Below, one piece after another: positions 1 to 5,275 of a stretch of DNA of 5,275 nucleotides. The notes under the pieces were generated by a model. It searched no databases, was not told the origin of the DNA, and saw nothing but the letters and a program-made list of their open reading frames with translations. Position 1 is the first letter of the stretch; each line of letters opens with the position of its first letter. This DNA is from JBJKPP01 sp046706145. Lineage in GTDB: Bacteria > Bacteroidota > Ignavibacteria > Ignavibacteriales > Ignavibacteriaceae. The stretch lies in contig JBJKPP010000070.1 in NCBI GenBank assembly GCA_046706145.1, positions 1-5,275 on the forward strand, in the 5' to 3' direction. A program made the translations under genes and the position numbers.

Positions 1-1848
1 CATGAAAAAGAAACAATAATTGAAAACTGTCTTTTCGGTGTTGATATAAATCCGAACTCTGTAAATATTTGCCGGCTTAGACTGTGGATTGAACTGCTGA
101 AAAATTCCTATTACACAAAGCAAAGCAATTATAAGCAACTGGAAACGCTGCCAAACATTGACATAAATATTAAGCAGGGAAACTCTCTTGTAAGCAGATT
201 TGATATTAGACAGGATATTTTTACTCCGGCTGACAAACACGTGCTCGATGTATACAAAATAAATGTATCACTCTACAAAAATGAACAGGATAAAAATAAA
301 AGACGCGAGCTAAAAGAATCCATTGAAAAAACAAAAGAAAGATTTAAAGGTATTGCGGTTGACCCGTTGTATAAAGAAAGAGAACAGTTGGAAAAACTGA
401 CGGAGCAGCTATATAAGTTAGAAGCGGATAACCCTCTCTTTAAACATGAAGATTCCGCCGAGAAAGAAGCTGAAGTTGAAAAGAAAAGAAATAACCTTTC
501 CGGGAAAATAAATAAGCTTTCAAAAGAGATTAAAGAAAAATCCGAAGAATACAGGAAGATTTATTCCAATGCTTTTGAATGGCGCTTTGAATTTCCCGAA
601 GCTCTGGATGAAGAAGGAAACTTTGCCGGTTTTGATGTTGTGATTGGTAATCCGCCGTATATTTCAAACTGGGAACTCTCAGAACATAACAGAAGCTTAG
701 TGTTATATTATGAAAAAATTTATAAATATTTTTTAACGGGGCATTGGGATATTTTTAATTGCTTTATGCCTAGGGGTTATGATTTATTAAATAACAAAGC
801 TAGCTTAACATTCATTTTGCCAACCTCAGTTCTTAAAGAAAAACATTCAACAGAAATTAGGAACTTTTTAATTCGAAATGTAACCATAAATGAAATAATT
901 GATTTTGGAGAAAAAATAATTTTTGAAGACGTTGCAAGACAACTTTGTATCATATTAATAAACCGCGCTTATCATAAAAAGAATGAAGTTTCCTTGAAAA
1001 ATAATTTAGATAGTTATTACAAAAACGTCCCGCAAGATTTTTTTGTCCAATTAAAAAATTCTATCATAAAAAGTAATGTTACTGAAGATGATGTTATGAT
1101 ATATAGTAAATTGCATGATAATTCTGAATTATTAGGTAAAATTTTTTGCATAAATACTGGGGTAGTTGCACATTCTAAAGCCAGTAGTAAAATAAAATTT
1201 ACGAAAGACGATGTTATTCACAAAAAATATCATAAAGGATATAAAAAATATATAATTGGAGAAAATCTTGAACCGTACTTGATAAAATATGATAATGATT
1301 TTATAGATTATGAGTCAAAGAAAAGTCTTTTCCATAGATCTAAATACCCGTTATTGTTTGAAAGCGAAAAAATAATTGTCAGAAGAATTAGTGGGAAAAA
1401 TAATAGGTTTATAGCTTGTTATGATACAGAGGGATATTATTCAAATGATAATTTGATGCATTTGATAAAGTGGACAAACGAGGTTTTAAAATTTCAAAAA
1501 CCTGAAAAGAAATGGGATATCATCAAATCTTCAATATTATCCTTGAAGTTTATATTAGCAATATTAAATTCACGGTTAAACACATATTATTTTTCTAAGT
1601 TTATAAGTTCTGATACTCTTCAGGGCTCTTATTCAAGTATTTATCCAGAGGACATTCGAATAATACCAATTAAAAATATATCAAATAAAGAGCAAACTCC
1701 TTTAATAGATTTAGTTGACCAAATCCTCAAACAGAAAAAACAAAATCCAAACGCAGACATGACACAATTAGAAAAAGAAATAGACCAAATGGTTTATAAA
1801 CTATACGGACTAACAGAAGAAGAAATAAAAATTGTGGAAGGGGAATGA
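1..1848 (+). CDS. Eco57I-type (type IIG-like) adenine-specific DNA methyltransferase, 3' part, N-terminus outside window
   Basis: The frame is open from base 1 with no start needed, so the gene begins upstream; 615 codons are visible. Codons 11-32 carry GVDINP (D15, the SAM-contacting acidic residue of motif II) followed by RLRLWIEL, the usual signature of Eco57I-family enzymes. GNSL at codons 60-63 fits the next conserved motif. Codons 90-195 are a charged, Glu/Lys-rich helical, coiled-coil-like insert. VIGNPPY follows, with catalytic NPPY (motif IV) at codons 217-220, the mark of an N6-adenine methyltransferase. The remaining part resembles a TaqI-C-like target recognition domain (LKFILAILNSRL, then a Pro-Ile-rich strand). 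The tail VYKLYGLTEEEIKIVEG is typical of the family's C-terminus. By family knowledge it methylates adenine in a specific site; type IIG members also cut DNA with an N-terminal nuclease domain, which would lie outside the window. Whether this one cuts is therefore unknown. The recognition half (about 661-1680) is visibly more AT-rich than the catalytic half. Confidence 0.93.
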   Translation, partial: HEKETIIENCLFGVDINPNSVNICRLRLWIELLKNSYYTKQSNYKQLETLPNIDINIKQGNSLVSRFDIRQDIFTPADKHVLDVYKINVSLYKNEQDKNKRRELKESIEKTKERFKGIAVDPLYKEREQLEKLTEQLYKLEADNPLFKHEDSAEKEAEVEKKRNNLSGKINKLSKEIKEKSEEYRKIYSNAFEWRFEFPEALDEEGNFAGFDVVIGNPPYISNWELSEHNRSLVLYYEKIYKYFLTGHWDIFNCFMPRGYDLLNNKASLTFILPTSVLKEKHSTEIRNFLIRNVTINEIIDFGEKIIFEDVARQLCIILINRAYHKKNEVSLKNNLDSYYKNVPQDFFVQLKNSIIKSNVTEDDVMIYSKLHDNSELLGKIFCINTGVVAHSKASSKIKFTKDDVIHKKYHKGYKKYIIGENLEPYLIKYDNDFIDYESKKSLFHRSKYPLLFESEKIIVRRISGKNNRFIACYDTEGYYSNDNLMHLIKWTNEVLKFQKPEKKWDIIKSSILSLKFILAILNSRLNTYYFSKFISSDTLQGSYSSIYPEDIRIIPIKNISNKEQTPLIDLVDQILKQKKQNPNADMTQLEKEIDQMVYKLYGLTEEEIKIVEGE

Positions 1849-1871
1849 ACATTTAGAAAAACATTAATAAA

Positions 1872-1919
1872 ACACACCCCTTCTTTTCCCCTCTCGAGAG
1901 GAATTTAAAAGGGGTGTGT
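1872..1919. repeat. Nested palindromic (REP-like) repeat between methyltransferase and DUF559 gene
   Basis: Outer arms ACACACCCCTT (1872-1882) and AAGGGGTGTGT (1909-1919) are perfect reverse complements of 11 bp. Inside them sits a perfect 12-bp palindrome, CCTCTCGAGAGG (1890-1901), which TT/AA pairs can extend past a CC bulge. The element ends 12 bases before the ATG of the DUF559 gene. There is no T-run after the right arm, so a classical intrinsic terminator is unlikely. Its architecture (an outer C-run arm, then a CCCTCTC inner arm) resembles the larger palindrome at 4092-4167. It could be a dispersed REP-like element, and if transcribed it could form a hairpin upstream of the start codon. 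Confidence 0.85.
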
Positions 1920-1931
1920 AAATTGTGAGCA

Positions 1932-2297
1932 ATGAGACGAAAAATAATTCCATACAATCCTGCCTTAAAACAAAAAGCCAGAGAACTCCGCAAAAACTCT
2001 ACTAAAACCGAAATACTGTTATGGAAATTCTTAAAAGGAAAACAAATACTCGGATATGATTTTCACCGTCAAAAACCACTCGGTAATTACATAGTTGACT
2101 TCTTCTGTAATGAATTAATGCTTGCAATAGAAATTGATGGTATAAGTCACATTAACCAGGAGAAAGCAGATCAATTACGACAAAAAGAATTAGAGAAACT
2201 CGGAGTAAAGTTTCTTCGTTTTGAAAATGAAGAGGTTTTCTACAACGTGGATAAAGTACTAAGAACTATAGAAAATTGGATAAAAGAAAACTGTTAA
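1932..2297 (+). CDS. DUF559 domain protein, Vsr-like PD-(D/E)XK endonuclease fold
   Basis: The 121-residue protein is full length for stand-alone DUF559 proteins. Visible family features are the basic N-terminus (MRRKIIPYNP), the helix NSTKTEILLW (residues 22-31, E27), FHRQKPLGNYIVDFF (residues 44-58) and LAIEIDG with a following His (residues 64-73), then FLRFENEEV. D56, E67 and D69 are the likely acidic residues of a PD-(D/E)XK-like active site, with R46, Q47 and H73 nearby. DUF559 is related to the very-short-patch-repair (Vsr) nicking endonucleases, but the biological role of the stand-alone proteins is not established. The ATG at 1932 is the start that gives the conserved N-terminus; no clear Shine-Dalgarno is present. 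It lies 83 bases after the methyltransferase stop, with a palindromic repeat filling the gap, which argues against simple translational coupling. All expected motifs are intact, so the gene is probably functional. Confidence 0.9.
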   Translation: MRRKIIPYNPALKQKARELRKNSTKTEILLWKFLKGKQILGYDFHRQKPLGNYIVDFFCNELMLAIEIDGISHINQEKADQLRQKELEKLGVKFLRFENEEVFYNVDKVLRTIENWIKENC

Positions 2298-2422
2298 TAA
2301 AATTACAAGACTTTATGAAACCTTTTTGACCACACCAGCAACCACTCCCAACACACCAATCATAACCACAACTCAAGCCGGCAGCTTTAAATTAATCGAG
2401 GTTACTATTACGAAGCCATTCT

Positions 2423-2445
2423 GTCATGGTAAGACCATGACGGCC
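2423..2445 (+). repeat. Short hairpin repeat, copy 1
   Basis: GTCATGGT (2423-2430) and ACCATGAC (2434-2441) form a perfect 8-bp stem around an AAG loop and are followed by GGCC. The same 23 bases recur at 4017-4039 with a single difference, in the same orientation as judged by the loop and the GGCC tail. No T-run follows, so it is more likely a dispersed intergenic repeat than a terminator. Confidence 0.8.
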
Positions 2446-2465
2446 ATGTGTAATCCGAAACTGAG

Positions 2466-2488
2466 ATGTCACGGCCCTACCGTGACAT
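2466..2488 (+). repeat. Short hairpin repeat, related copy with covarying stem
   Basis: ATGTCACGG (2466-2474) pairs perfectly with CCGTGACAT (2480-2488) around a CCCTA loop. The core GTCACGG/CCGTGAC differs from the hairpin at 2423-2441 (GTCATGG/CCATGAC) by one T-A to C-G exchange made on both arms, so pairing is kept. The two hairpins lie 24 bases apart. Confidence 0.75.
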
Positions 2489-2492
2489 TAGG

Positions 2493-2513
2493 AAATATAG
2501 ATATCTAATATTT
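2493..2513. repeat. AT-rich near-perfect palindrome
   Basis: AGATATCT (2499-2506) is a perfect palindrome flanked by AAATAT (2493-2498) and ATATTT (2508-2513), with one bulged A at 2507. It follows the two hairpin repeats directly. It could be part of the same repeat unit, a protein-binding site, or chance in AT-rich DNA. Confidence 0.45.
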
Positions 2514-2584
2514 TCGTATTTACCTCAATTAGAAAATTATCATTTTTAACACAATTTCTTGCAATTGAATATATATATTTTTCA

Positions 2585-2616
2585 GGCCTTATCACTAATC
2601 CGGCCTTATAGGATTA
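2585..2616. promoter_or_regulatory. Direct and inverted repeat cluster upstream of the secreted-protein gene
   Basis: GGCCTTAT occurs twice in direct orientation (2585-2592 and 2602-2609, 17 bases start to start). TAATCC (2596-2601) and GGATTA (2611-2616) form a 6-bp inverted repeat around the second copy. The cluster lies 68-99 bases before the ATG at 2684, where an upstream regulator site could sit. No family of regulator is recognised and chance is possible. Confidence 0.25.
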
Positions 2617-2683
2617 TTTTCGACCGTCATTTTTAAAGGCAAAATTTATATATTATGAGAGTAGTTGAGCAACGAGTGTTAAA

Positions 2684-4000
2684 ATGAAAATAAAATTGTT
2701 TTCATTACTCCTTCTTTTCTTACTTTTCTATAATCCTGCCGACTCTCAATGGGTTCAGCAGAACAGCGGAACCACAGCCGGACTTACAGGCGTTGCAGTT
2801 TTAAACGATTCTTCAGCGATAGTAATTGGAAAAAAAGGAACAATATTAAAGTCTTTAGATAAAGGGAAATCATGGACTAAAATAGATCTAGGTATTACCA
2901 ATGATTTGAACACAATTTATATAGCCGACGGTTTTGGGTTAATAGGCGGTAATGGAATAATTCTTCTTTCAAGCGATAGCTGTAAAACCTGGAAGATTTT
3001 TAAGACTAACAACAACTTTATTTCTTCGTACATAGGTTACGGGGGCGCAGAAGTAATTACACTTTTTTGCATTCTCGGAACAGACAGCGGCAAAATCTTT
3101 TACAGACGGCTTGTCGGAACTGCAAGCGATACACTATGGAGCGACACTCTACTTGTCCCCAATAACAGAATAATATTAATGGGAGAAAATTCGAAAACCG
3201 GTTTTCCTGCACCGTTTCCTCTTGCGCTTTGGGTCGTCACAGATAATTACACTCTGAGTGCCCCTAATTTTCCTTTTGATGTACACAATTGGAACGTTTA
3301 TAAAAACGGCATGTTTTTGCCGTGGCAAGTCCTGATGGGAGGCGATGTGGGAGGACTATATGATTTTGTAATCGGCAATGGCGGAGAAGTTGCTTTCCAG
3401 CCGTTATTATTGAGGAAGCAGTGGAATGATACTACATGGCAGAAAGTTTCAACAAACTTGCCAATTGGTTTCGGGCCGTCATCGATTGTAAACTTTTCTC
3501 CAATTTCTTATAATCATCAGTTTGTTTGCGGAACTAACGGAAAGATCTTTGAATCATTGGACAACGGGGATAACTGGACGGAAGACGAAACACCAACAAG
3601 CAAAAACCTAAATTGCATCGCAGTCGTAGATACGGATTTCGCTTATGCAGTGGGTGATTCCGGAACTATTTTAACATTAAGTCCATCAATTACATCGTTG
3701 AGGAATAAGCCGAATGTTCCCGGCAGTTTTACTCTTTTTCAAAATTATCCCAATCCGTTTAATCCAAGTACGATAATTAAGTATTCGCTGGGACAAGCCA
3801 GCAGTGTAAAGCTTACTTTCTATGATGTAATAGGAAGAGAAATAAAAGAAATAAATAAGGGTATCCAGCAAGCCGGATTTCATCAGCTTAATTTTGATGG
3901 CTCCAGACTTAGCAGCGGTGTATATCTATATTCGATTCAAGCTGTGACACCTAAGGGAGAAATTTTCAAAAGCACCAAGAAAATGATCATGATAAAATAG
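2684..4000 (+). CDS. Secreted YCF48/BNR-repeat beta-propeller protein with T9SS type A sorting domain
   Basis: The 438-residue protein starts with a signal peptide: a short Lys-containing head, the hydrophobic run LFSLLLLFLLF (residues 5-15), and a likely cleavage after ADS at residue 21. Three Asp-box-like turns are visible: SLDKGKSW (57-64), SSDSCKTW (96-103) and SLDNGDNW (291-298). Each follows a G-x-G-x-I strand, and a fourth strand GDSGTIL lies near 324-330, as in YCF48-like/BNR propeller blades. Residues 110-280 are less clear and may be degenerate blades. The last 93 residues (from about 346) form a T9SS type A sorting domain with NYPNPFNPST (354-363), the G-x-Q-x-AG-like turn and SSGVYLY. 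By family knowledge such proteins cross the inner membrane by Sec, then the outer membrane by T9SS, and are anchored or released at the surface after the tail is removed. The ligand or enzymatic role is unknown. The ATG at 2684 is chosen because it directly precedes the signal peptide. Confidence 0.9.
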   Translation: MKIKLFSLLLLFLLFYNPADSQWVQQNSGTTAGLTGVAVLNDSSAIVIGKKGTILKSLDKGKSWTKIDLGITNDLNTIYIADGFGLIGGNGIILLSSDSCKTWKIFKTNNNFISSYIGYGGAEVITLFCILGTDSGKIFYRRLVGTASDTLWSDTLLVPNNRIILMGENSKTGFPAPFPLALWVVTDNYTLSAPNFPFDVHNWNVYKNGMFLPWQVLMGGDVGGLYDFVIGNGGEVAFQPLLLRKQWNDTTWQKVSTNLPIGFGPSSIVNFSPISYNHQFVCGTNGKIFESLDNGDNWTEDETPTSKNLNCIAVVDTDFAYAVGDSGTILTLSPSITSLRNKPNVPGSFTLFQNYPNPFNPSTIIKYSLGQASSVKLTFYDVIGREIKEINKGIQQAGFHQLNFDGSRLSSGVYLYSIQAVTPKGEIFKSTKKMIMIK

Positions 4001-4015
4001 AGGTTTTCTTTGTCC

Positions 4016-4039
4016 CGTCATTGTAAGACCATGACGGCC
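4016..4039 (+). repeat. Short hairpin repeat, copy 2
   Basis: CGTCATTGT (4016-4024) and ACCATGACG (4028-4036) pair around an AAG loop with one T/C mismatch, and GGCC overlaps the right end. Bases 4017-4039 match 2423-2445 at 22 of 23 positions in the same orientation. The two copies lie on either side of the secreted-protein gene, this one only 15 bases after its stop codon. Confidence 0.8.
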
Positions 4040-4091
4040 GAGTGCCAGGTGGGTCTGCTTTTTTGCTGGTGTGCGTGTGTAACCCAAATCG

Positions 4092-4167
4092 ACCTCACCC
4101 GGCTAAAGCCACCCTCTCCTTACTAAGCTTGCCAACCTCTGGCTGGGAGAGGGGAAGGGGGTGAGGT
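4092..4167. repeat. Large nested palindromic (REP-like) repeat
   Basis: Outer arms ACCTCACCC (4092-4100) and GGGTGAGGT (4159-4167) are perfect reverse complements. Inner arms CCCTCTCC (4112-4119) and GGAGAGGG (4146-4153) are also perfect. Two small hairpins fill the gaps: GGCT/AGCC (4101-4110) and GCCA/TGGC (4131-4143). The result is a branched, cruciform-like structure of about 76 bases. The combination of a CCTCACCC outer arm with a CCCTCTCC inner arm resembles dispersed intergenic repeats seen in many bacterial genomes. Part of its right arm is found in reverse complement at the window end. Confidence 0.85.
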
Positions 4168-4283
4168 TGGATAACAAAACCATCAAAAAGGTAAATCAAA
4201 CCTAAGTCCAAAGTTATATTTGTCCACAAAATGGTATATCTAAGTAGCATTAATAGGATAACGGTTTTATATTCAATTGATAA

Positions 4284-4313
4284 TTGACAGCATTCCCCAT
4301 TATTTTATATAAA
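4284..4313 (+). promoter_or_regulatory. Sigma70-like promoter for the acetyltransferase gene
   Basis: TTGACA (4284-4289) matches the -35 consensus exactly, and TATAAA (4308-4313) matches five of six -10 positions with an 18-base spacer. TATATA at 4306-4311 is an alternative with a 16-base spacer. Transcription would start near 4320, leaving a leader of only about 11 bases before the ATG at 4331, which fits the lack of a Shine-Dalgarno sequence. An inverted repeat, TCAATT (4273-4278) with AATTGA (4282-4287), overlaps the -35 box and could be an operator. If this lineage uses the Bacteroidota-type promoter (TAnnTTTG) the match may be fortuitous. Confidence 0.5.
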
Positions 4314-4330
4314 CAGCTCAAGCAGCAGTT

Positions 4331-5194
4331 ATGTTAGACAAAGATGTATTAAAATTTCAGAAATTAGATTTGCAAGGAGTAAAAACCTTGGTAAGCTGGG
4401 CTAAAGATGAAGGCTGGAATCCAGGTCCCTATGATGCCGATGTATTTTTTGCAACAGACCCTAATGGTTTTTATGGATATTTTCATGAGGGCAGTTTAAT
4501 CGGAGGTGGTTCAATAGTTTCATATAATAAAGAATTTGGGTTCATGGGATTTTTCATACTCAAACCGGAATATAGGTTGCACGGAATCGGCAGGAAGCTC
4601 TGGTACGAAAGAAGGGATACTCTGCTTTCAAGATTGAATAAAGATGCACCGATCGGGATGGATGGTGTTATCGCGATGCAGCCTTTTTATAAAAAGGGAG
4701 GTTTTGAAATATCTTTCAGAGATGAACGCTATGAAAAGTTCGGGATGAAGTTTGAAATAGATAAAAATATTTCGCCAATTCTTGATGCAGATGTTACTTC
4801 AACCTTAGCCTACGATAAACAATGCTTTGGATTTTCGCGTCCGCAGTTTATGAAGCCCTGGCTGAGACTGCCCGGTAATAAAACATTTAAATATACAGAA
4901 GGGGACAAGCTAAAAGGTTTTGCAATTGTAAGAAAATCAGATAAAGGTTATAAGGTGTGTCCTTTGTTTGCAGATAATGAAATGATTGCAGAGGAATTGT
5001 ATAAAGCCTGTCTTAATTCGGTTTCCGGAGAAGCATTATATATTGATATTCCCGTTATAAACGAAGGTGCAGTGAACATAGTTAAAAAATATAATTCAAC
5101 TTATGTTTTTGAATGTGCAAGAATGTATTACGGCACTCCGCCGGATGTTGATGTTAATAAAGTTTTTGGGATAACTACGTTTGAGCTGGGGTGA
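4331..5194 (+). CDS. Two-domain GNAT family N-acetyltransferase
   Basis: The 287-residue protein has an N-terminal GNAT domain (about residues 5-140). The acetyl-CoA binding motif A is RLHGIG (82-87, the R/Q-x-x-G-x-G pattern), preceded by the strand FMGFFILKPEY. PFYKKGGFE (118-126) is the usual late Y-x-x-x-GF segment. The C-terminal half (about 150-287) matches the second, degenerate GNAT-like domain of this subfamily (Acetyltransf_18 type): YDKQCFGFSR with F173 and W177, then GYKVCPLFADN (206-216), and the tail VFGITTFELG. By family knowledge it would transfer an acetyl group from acetyl-CoA to an amine, probably of a small molecule; the substrate is not known. The ATG at 4331 follows a plausible promoter with a short leader. 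The gene appears complete and monocistronic and is bracketed by C/G-rich repeat sequence on both sides. Confidence 0.9.
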   Translation: MLDKDVLKFQKLDLQGVKTLVSWAKDEGWNPGPYDADVFFATDPNGFYGYFHEGSLIGGGSIVSYNKEFGFMGFFILKPEYRLHGIGRKLWYERRDTLLSRLNKDAPIGMDGVIAMQPFYKKGGFEISFRDERYEKFGMKFEIDKNISPILDADVTSTLAYDKQCFGFSRPQFMKPWLRLPGNKTFKYTEGDKLKGFAIVRKSDKGYKVCPLFADNEMIAEELYKACLNSVSGEALYIDIPVINEGAVNIVKKYNSTYVFECARMYYGTPPDVDVNKVFGITTFELG

Positions 5195-5260
5195 AGCTTA
5201 ACAGGGACAAAGTAGTATTGGTAATTTTATCTGGAAGATGTTAATTTTTCTGGGAAAGGG

Positions 5261-5275
5261 CAACCTCACCCCAAC
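5261..5275. repeat. Start of a further nested-palindrome copy, cut by window end
   Basis: CAACCTCACCCC (5261-5272) is the exact reverse complement of 4158-4169, the right outer arm and flank of the large palindrome. Since the outer arms of that element are palindromic, this is probably the left arm of another copy continuing beyond the window. Only 15 bases are visible, so the call rests on one 12-base match. Confidence 0.55.

Larger units (their letters stand above)
2298..2683. other. Intergenic region with three inverted repeats, no supported gene
   Basis: This stretch separates the DUF559 gene from the secreted propeller gene. It holds two related short hairpins (2423-2445 and 2466-2488), an AT-rich palindrome (2493-2513) and a small direct/inverted repeat cluster (2585-2616). 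A short open frame through 2326-2508 begins with TTG, is low-complexity Thr/Pro and runs through both hairpins, so it is not accepted as a gene. The promoter of the downstream gene should lie in the AT-rich part (about 2560-2670), with TATATTATG near 2647-2656 as the most plausible -10/-7 element, but no convincing -35 partner is seen. Confidence 0.6.
4001..4330. other. Intergenic region with repeats and a promoter, no supported gene
   Basis: This 330-base stretch contains the second short hairpin repeat (4016-4039), a T-run (4059-4064) without a strong hairpin directly before it, the large nested palindrome (4092-4167), an unremarkable AT-rich segment (4171-4270) and the promoter of the acetyltransferase gene (4284-4313). 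No convincing intrinsic terminator is seen for the propeller gene, although either palindrome could serve to protect or end the mRNA. Confidence 0.6.

Noticed and set aside
241..243. GTG as the start of the methyltransferase
   Set aside because: The frame is open without a stop from base 1, and codons 1-80 encode family motifs (GVDINP, GNSL), so the true start is upstream of the window.
1872..1919. Palindrome as a rho-independent terminator of the methyltransferase gene
   Set aside because: The right arm is followed by a mixed sequence without a T-run, and the nested form differs from a simple terminator hairpin. A role in mRNA 3' end protection cannot be excluded.
2326..2508. Open frame of 60 codons with a TTG start after the DUF559 gene
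   Set aside because: It has a rare start codon, a low-complexity Thr/Pro start, no ribosome binding site and no recognisable domain, and it runs through two hairpin repeats. Best explained as non-coding repeat DNA.
3686..3883. Open frame of 65 codons on the minus strand
   Set aside because: It lies wholly inside and antisense to the well-supported T9SS sorting domain of the secreted protein. Its translation has no recognisable features.
4041..4064. Terminator after the secreted-protein gene, based on the T-run at 4059-4064
   Set aside because: Only a 3-bp stem (CAG/CTG) can be formed directly before the T-run.
2331..4073. Inverted 9-base match CACACCAGC (2331-2339) and GCTGGTGTG (4065-4073) as ends of a mobile element
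   Set aside because: The match is short and has no extension, no target-site duplication is seen, and no transposase lies between. A chance match is likely.
1..5275. CRISPR array or tRNA/rRNA gene
   Set aside because: No regularly spaced direct repeats and no tRNA cloverleaf or rRNA segment could be recognised on either strand by eye. The repeats present are palindromic and irregularly spaced.

Overview
The window looks like a chromosomal accessory region from a member of the Ignavibacteria/Bacteroidota-Chlorobiota group. The best taxonomic clue is the secreted protein at 2684-4000. It ends in a type IX secretion (T9SS) type A sorting domain with the PNPFNPST-type motif typical of Ignavibacteria and relatives. 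The low G+C content and near absence of Shine-Dalgarno sequences fit this. The taxonomic call is inference; there is no rRNA or marker gene here.

Layout, all genes on the + strand: (1) 1-1848, the 3' part of a large Eco57I-type (type IIG-like) adenine-specific DNA methyltransferase, open at the left edge of the window. (2) 1872-1919, a nested palindromic repeat. (3) 1932-2297, a complete small DUF559 protein with a Vsr-like PD-(D/E)XK nuclease fold, starting 12 bases after the palindrome. (4) 2298-2683, a non-coding stretch with three short inverted repeats. (5) 2684-4000, a secreted YCF48/BNR-like beta-propeller protein with a T9SS tail. (6) 4001-4330, a non-coding stretch with a second copy of the short hairpin repeat, a large nested palindrome and a good sigma70-like promoter. 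(7) 4331-5194, a two-domain GNAT acetyltransferase. (8) 5261-5275, the first bases of what appears to be another copy of the large palindrome, cut by the window end.

The genes do not form an obvious pathway. The methyltransferase is a DNA modification or restriction-modification component. The DUF559 gene with its palindrome looks like a small inserted unit and not a planned partner. The propeller protein and the acetyltransferase each have their own intergenic region. The unifying theme is dispersed palindromic repeats: one C/G-rich nested family (1872-1919, 4092-4167, 5261-5275) and one short GTCAYGG/CCRTGAC hairpin family (2423-2445, 2466-2488, 4016-4039). The most interesting hypothesis is that the DUF559 nuclease and the nested palindromes belong together, in the way that RAYT transposases belong with REP sequences. 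Within the window this is only suggested by adjacency and similar architecture.
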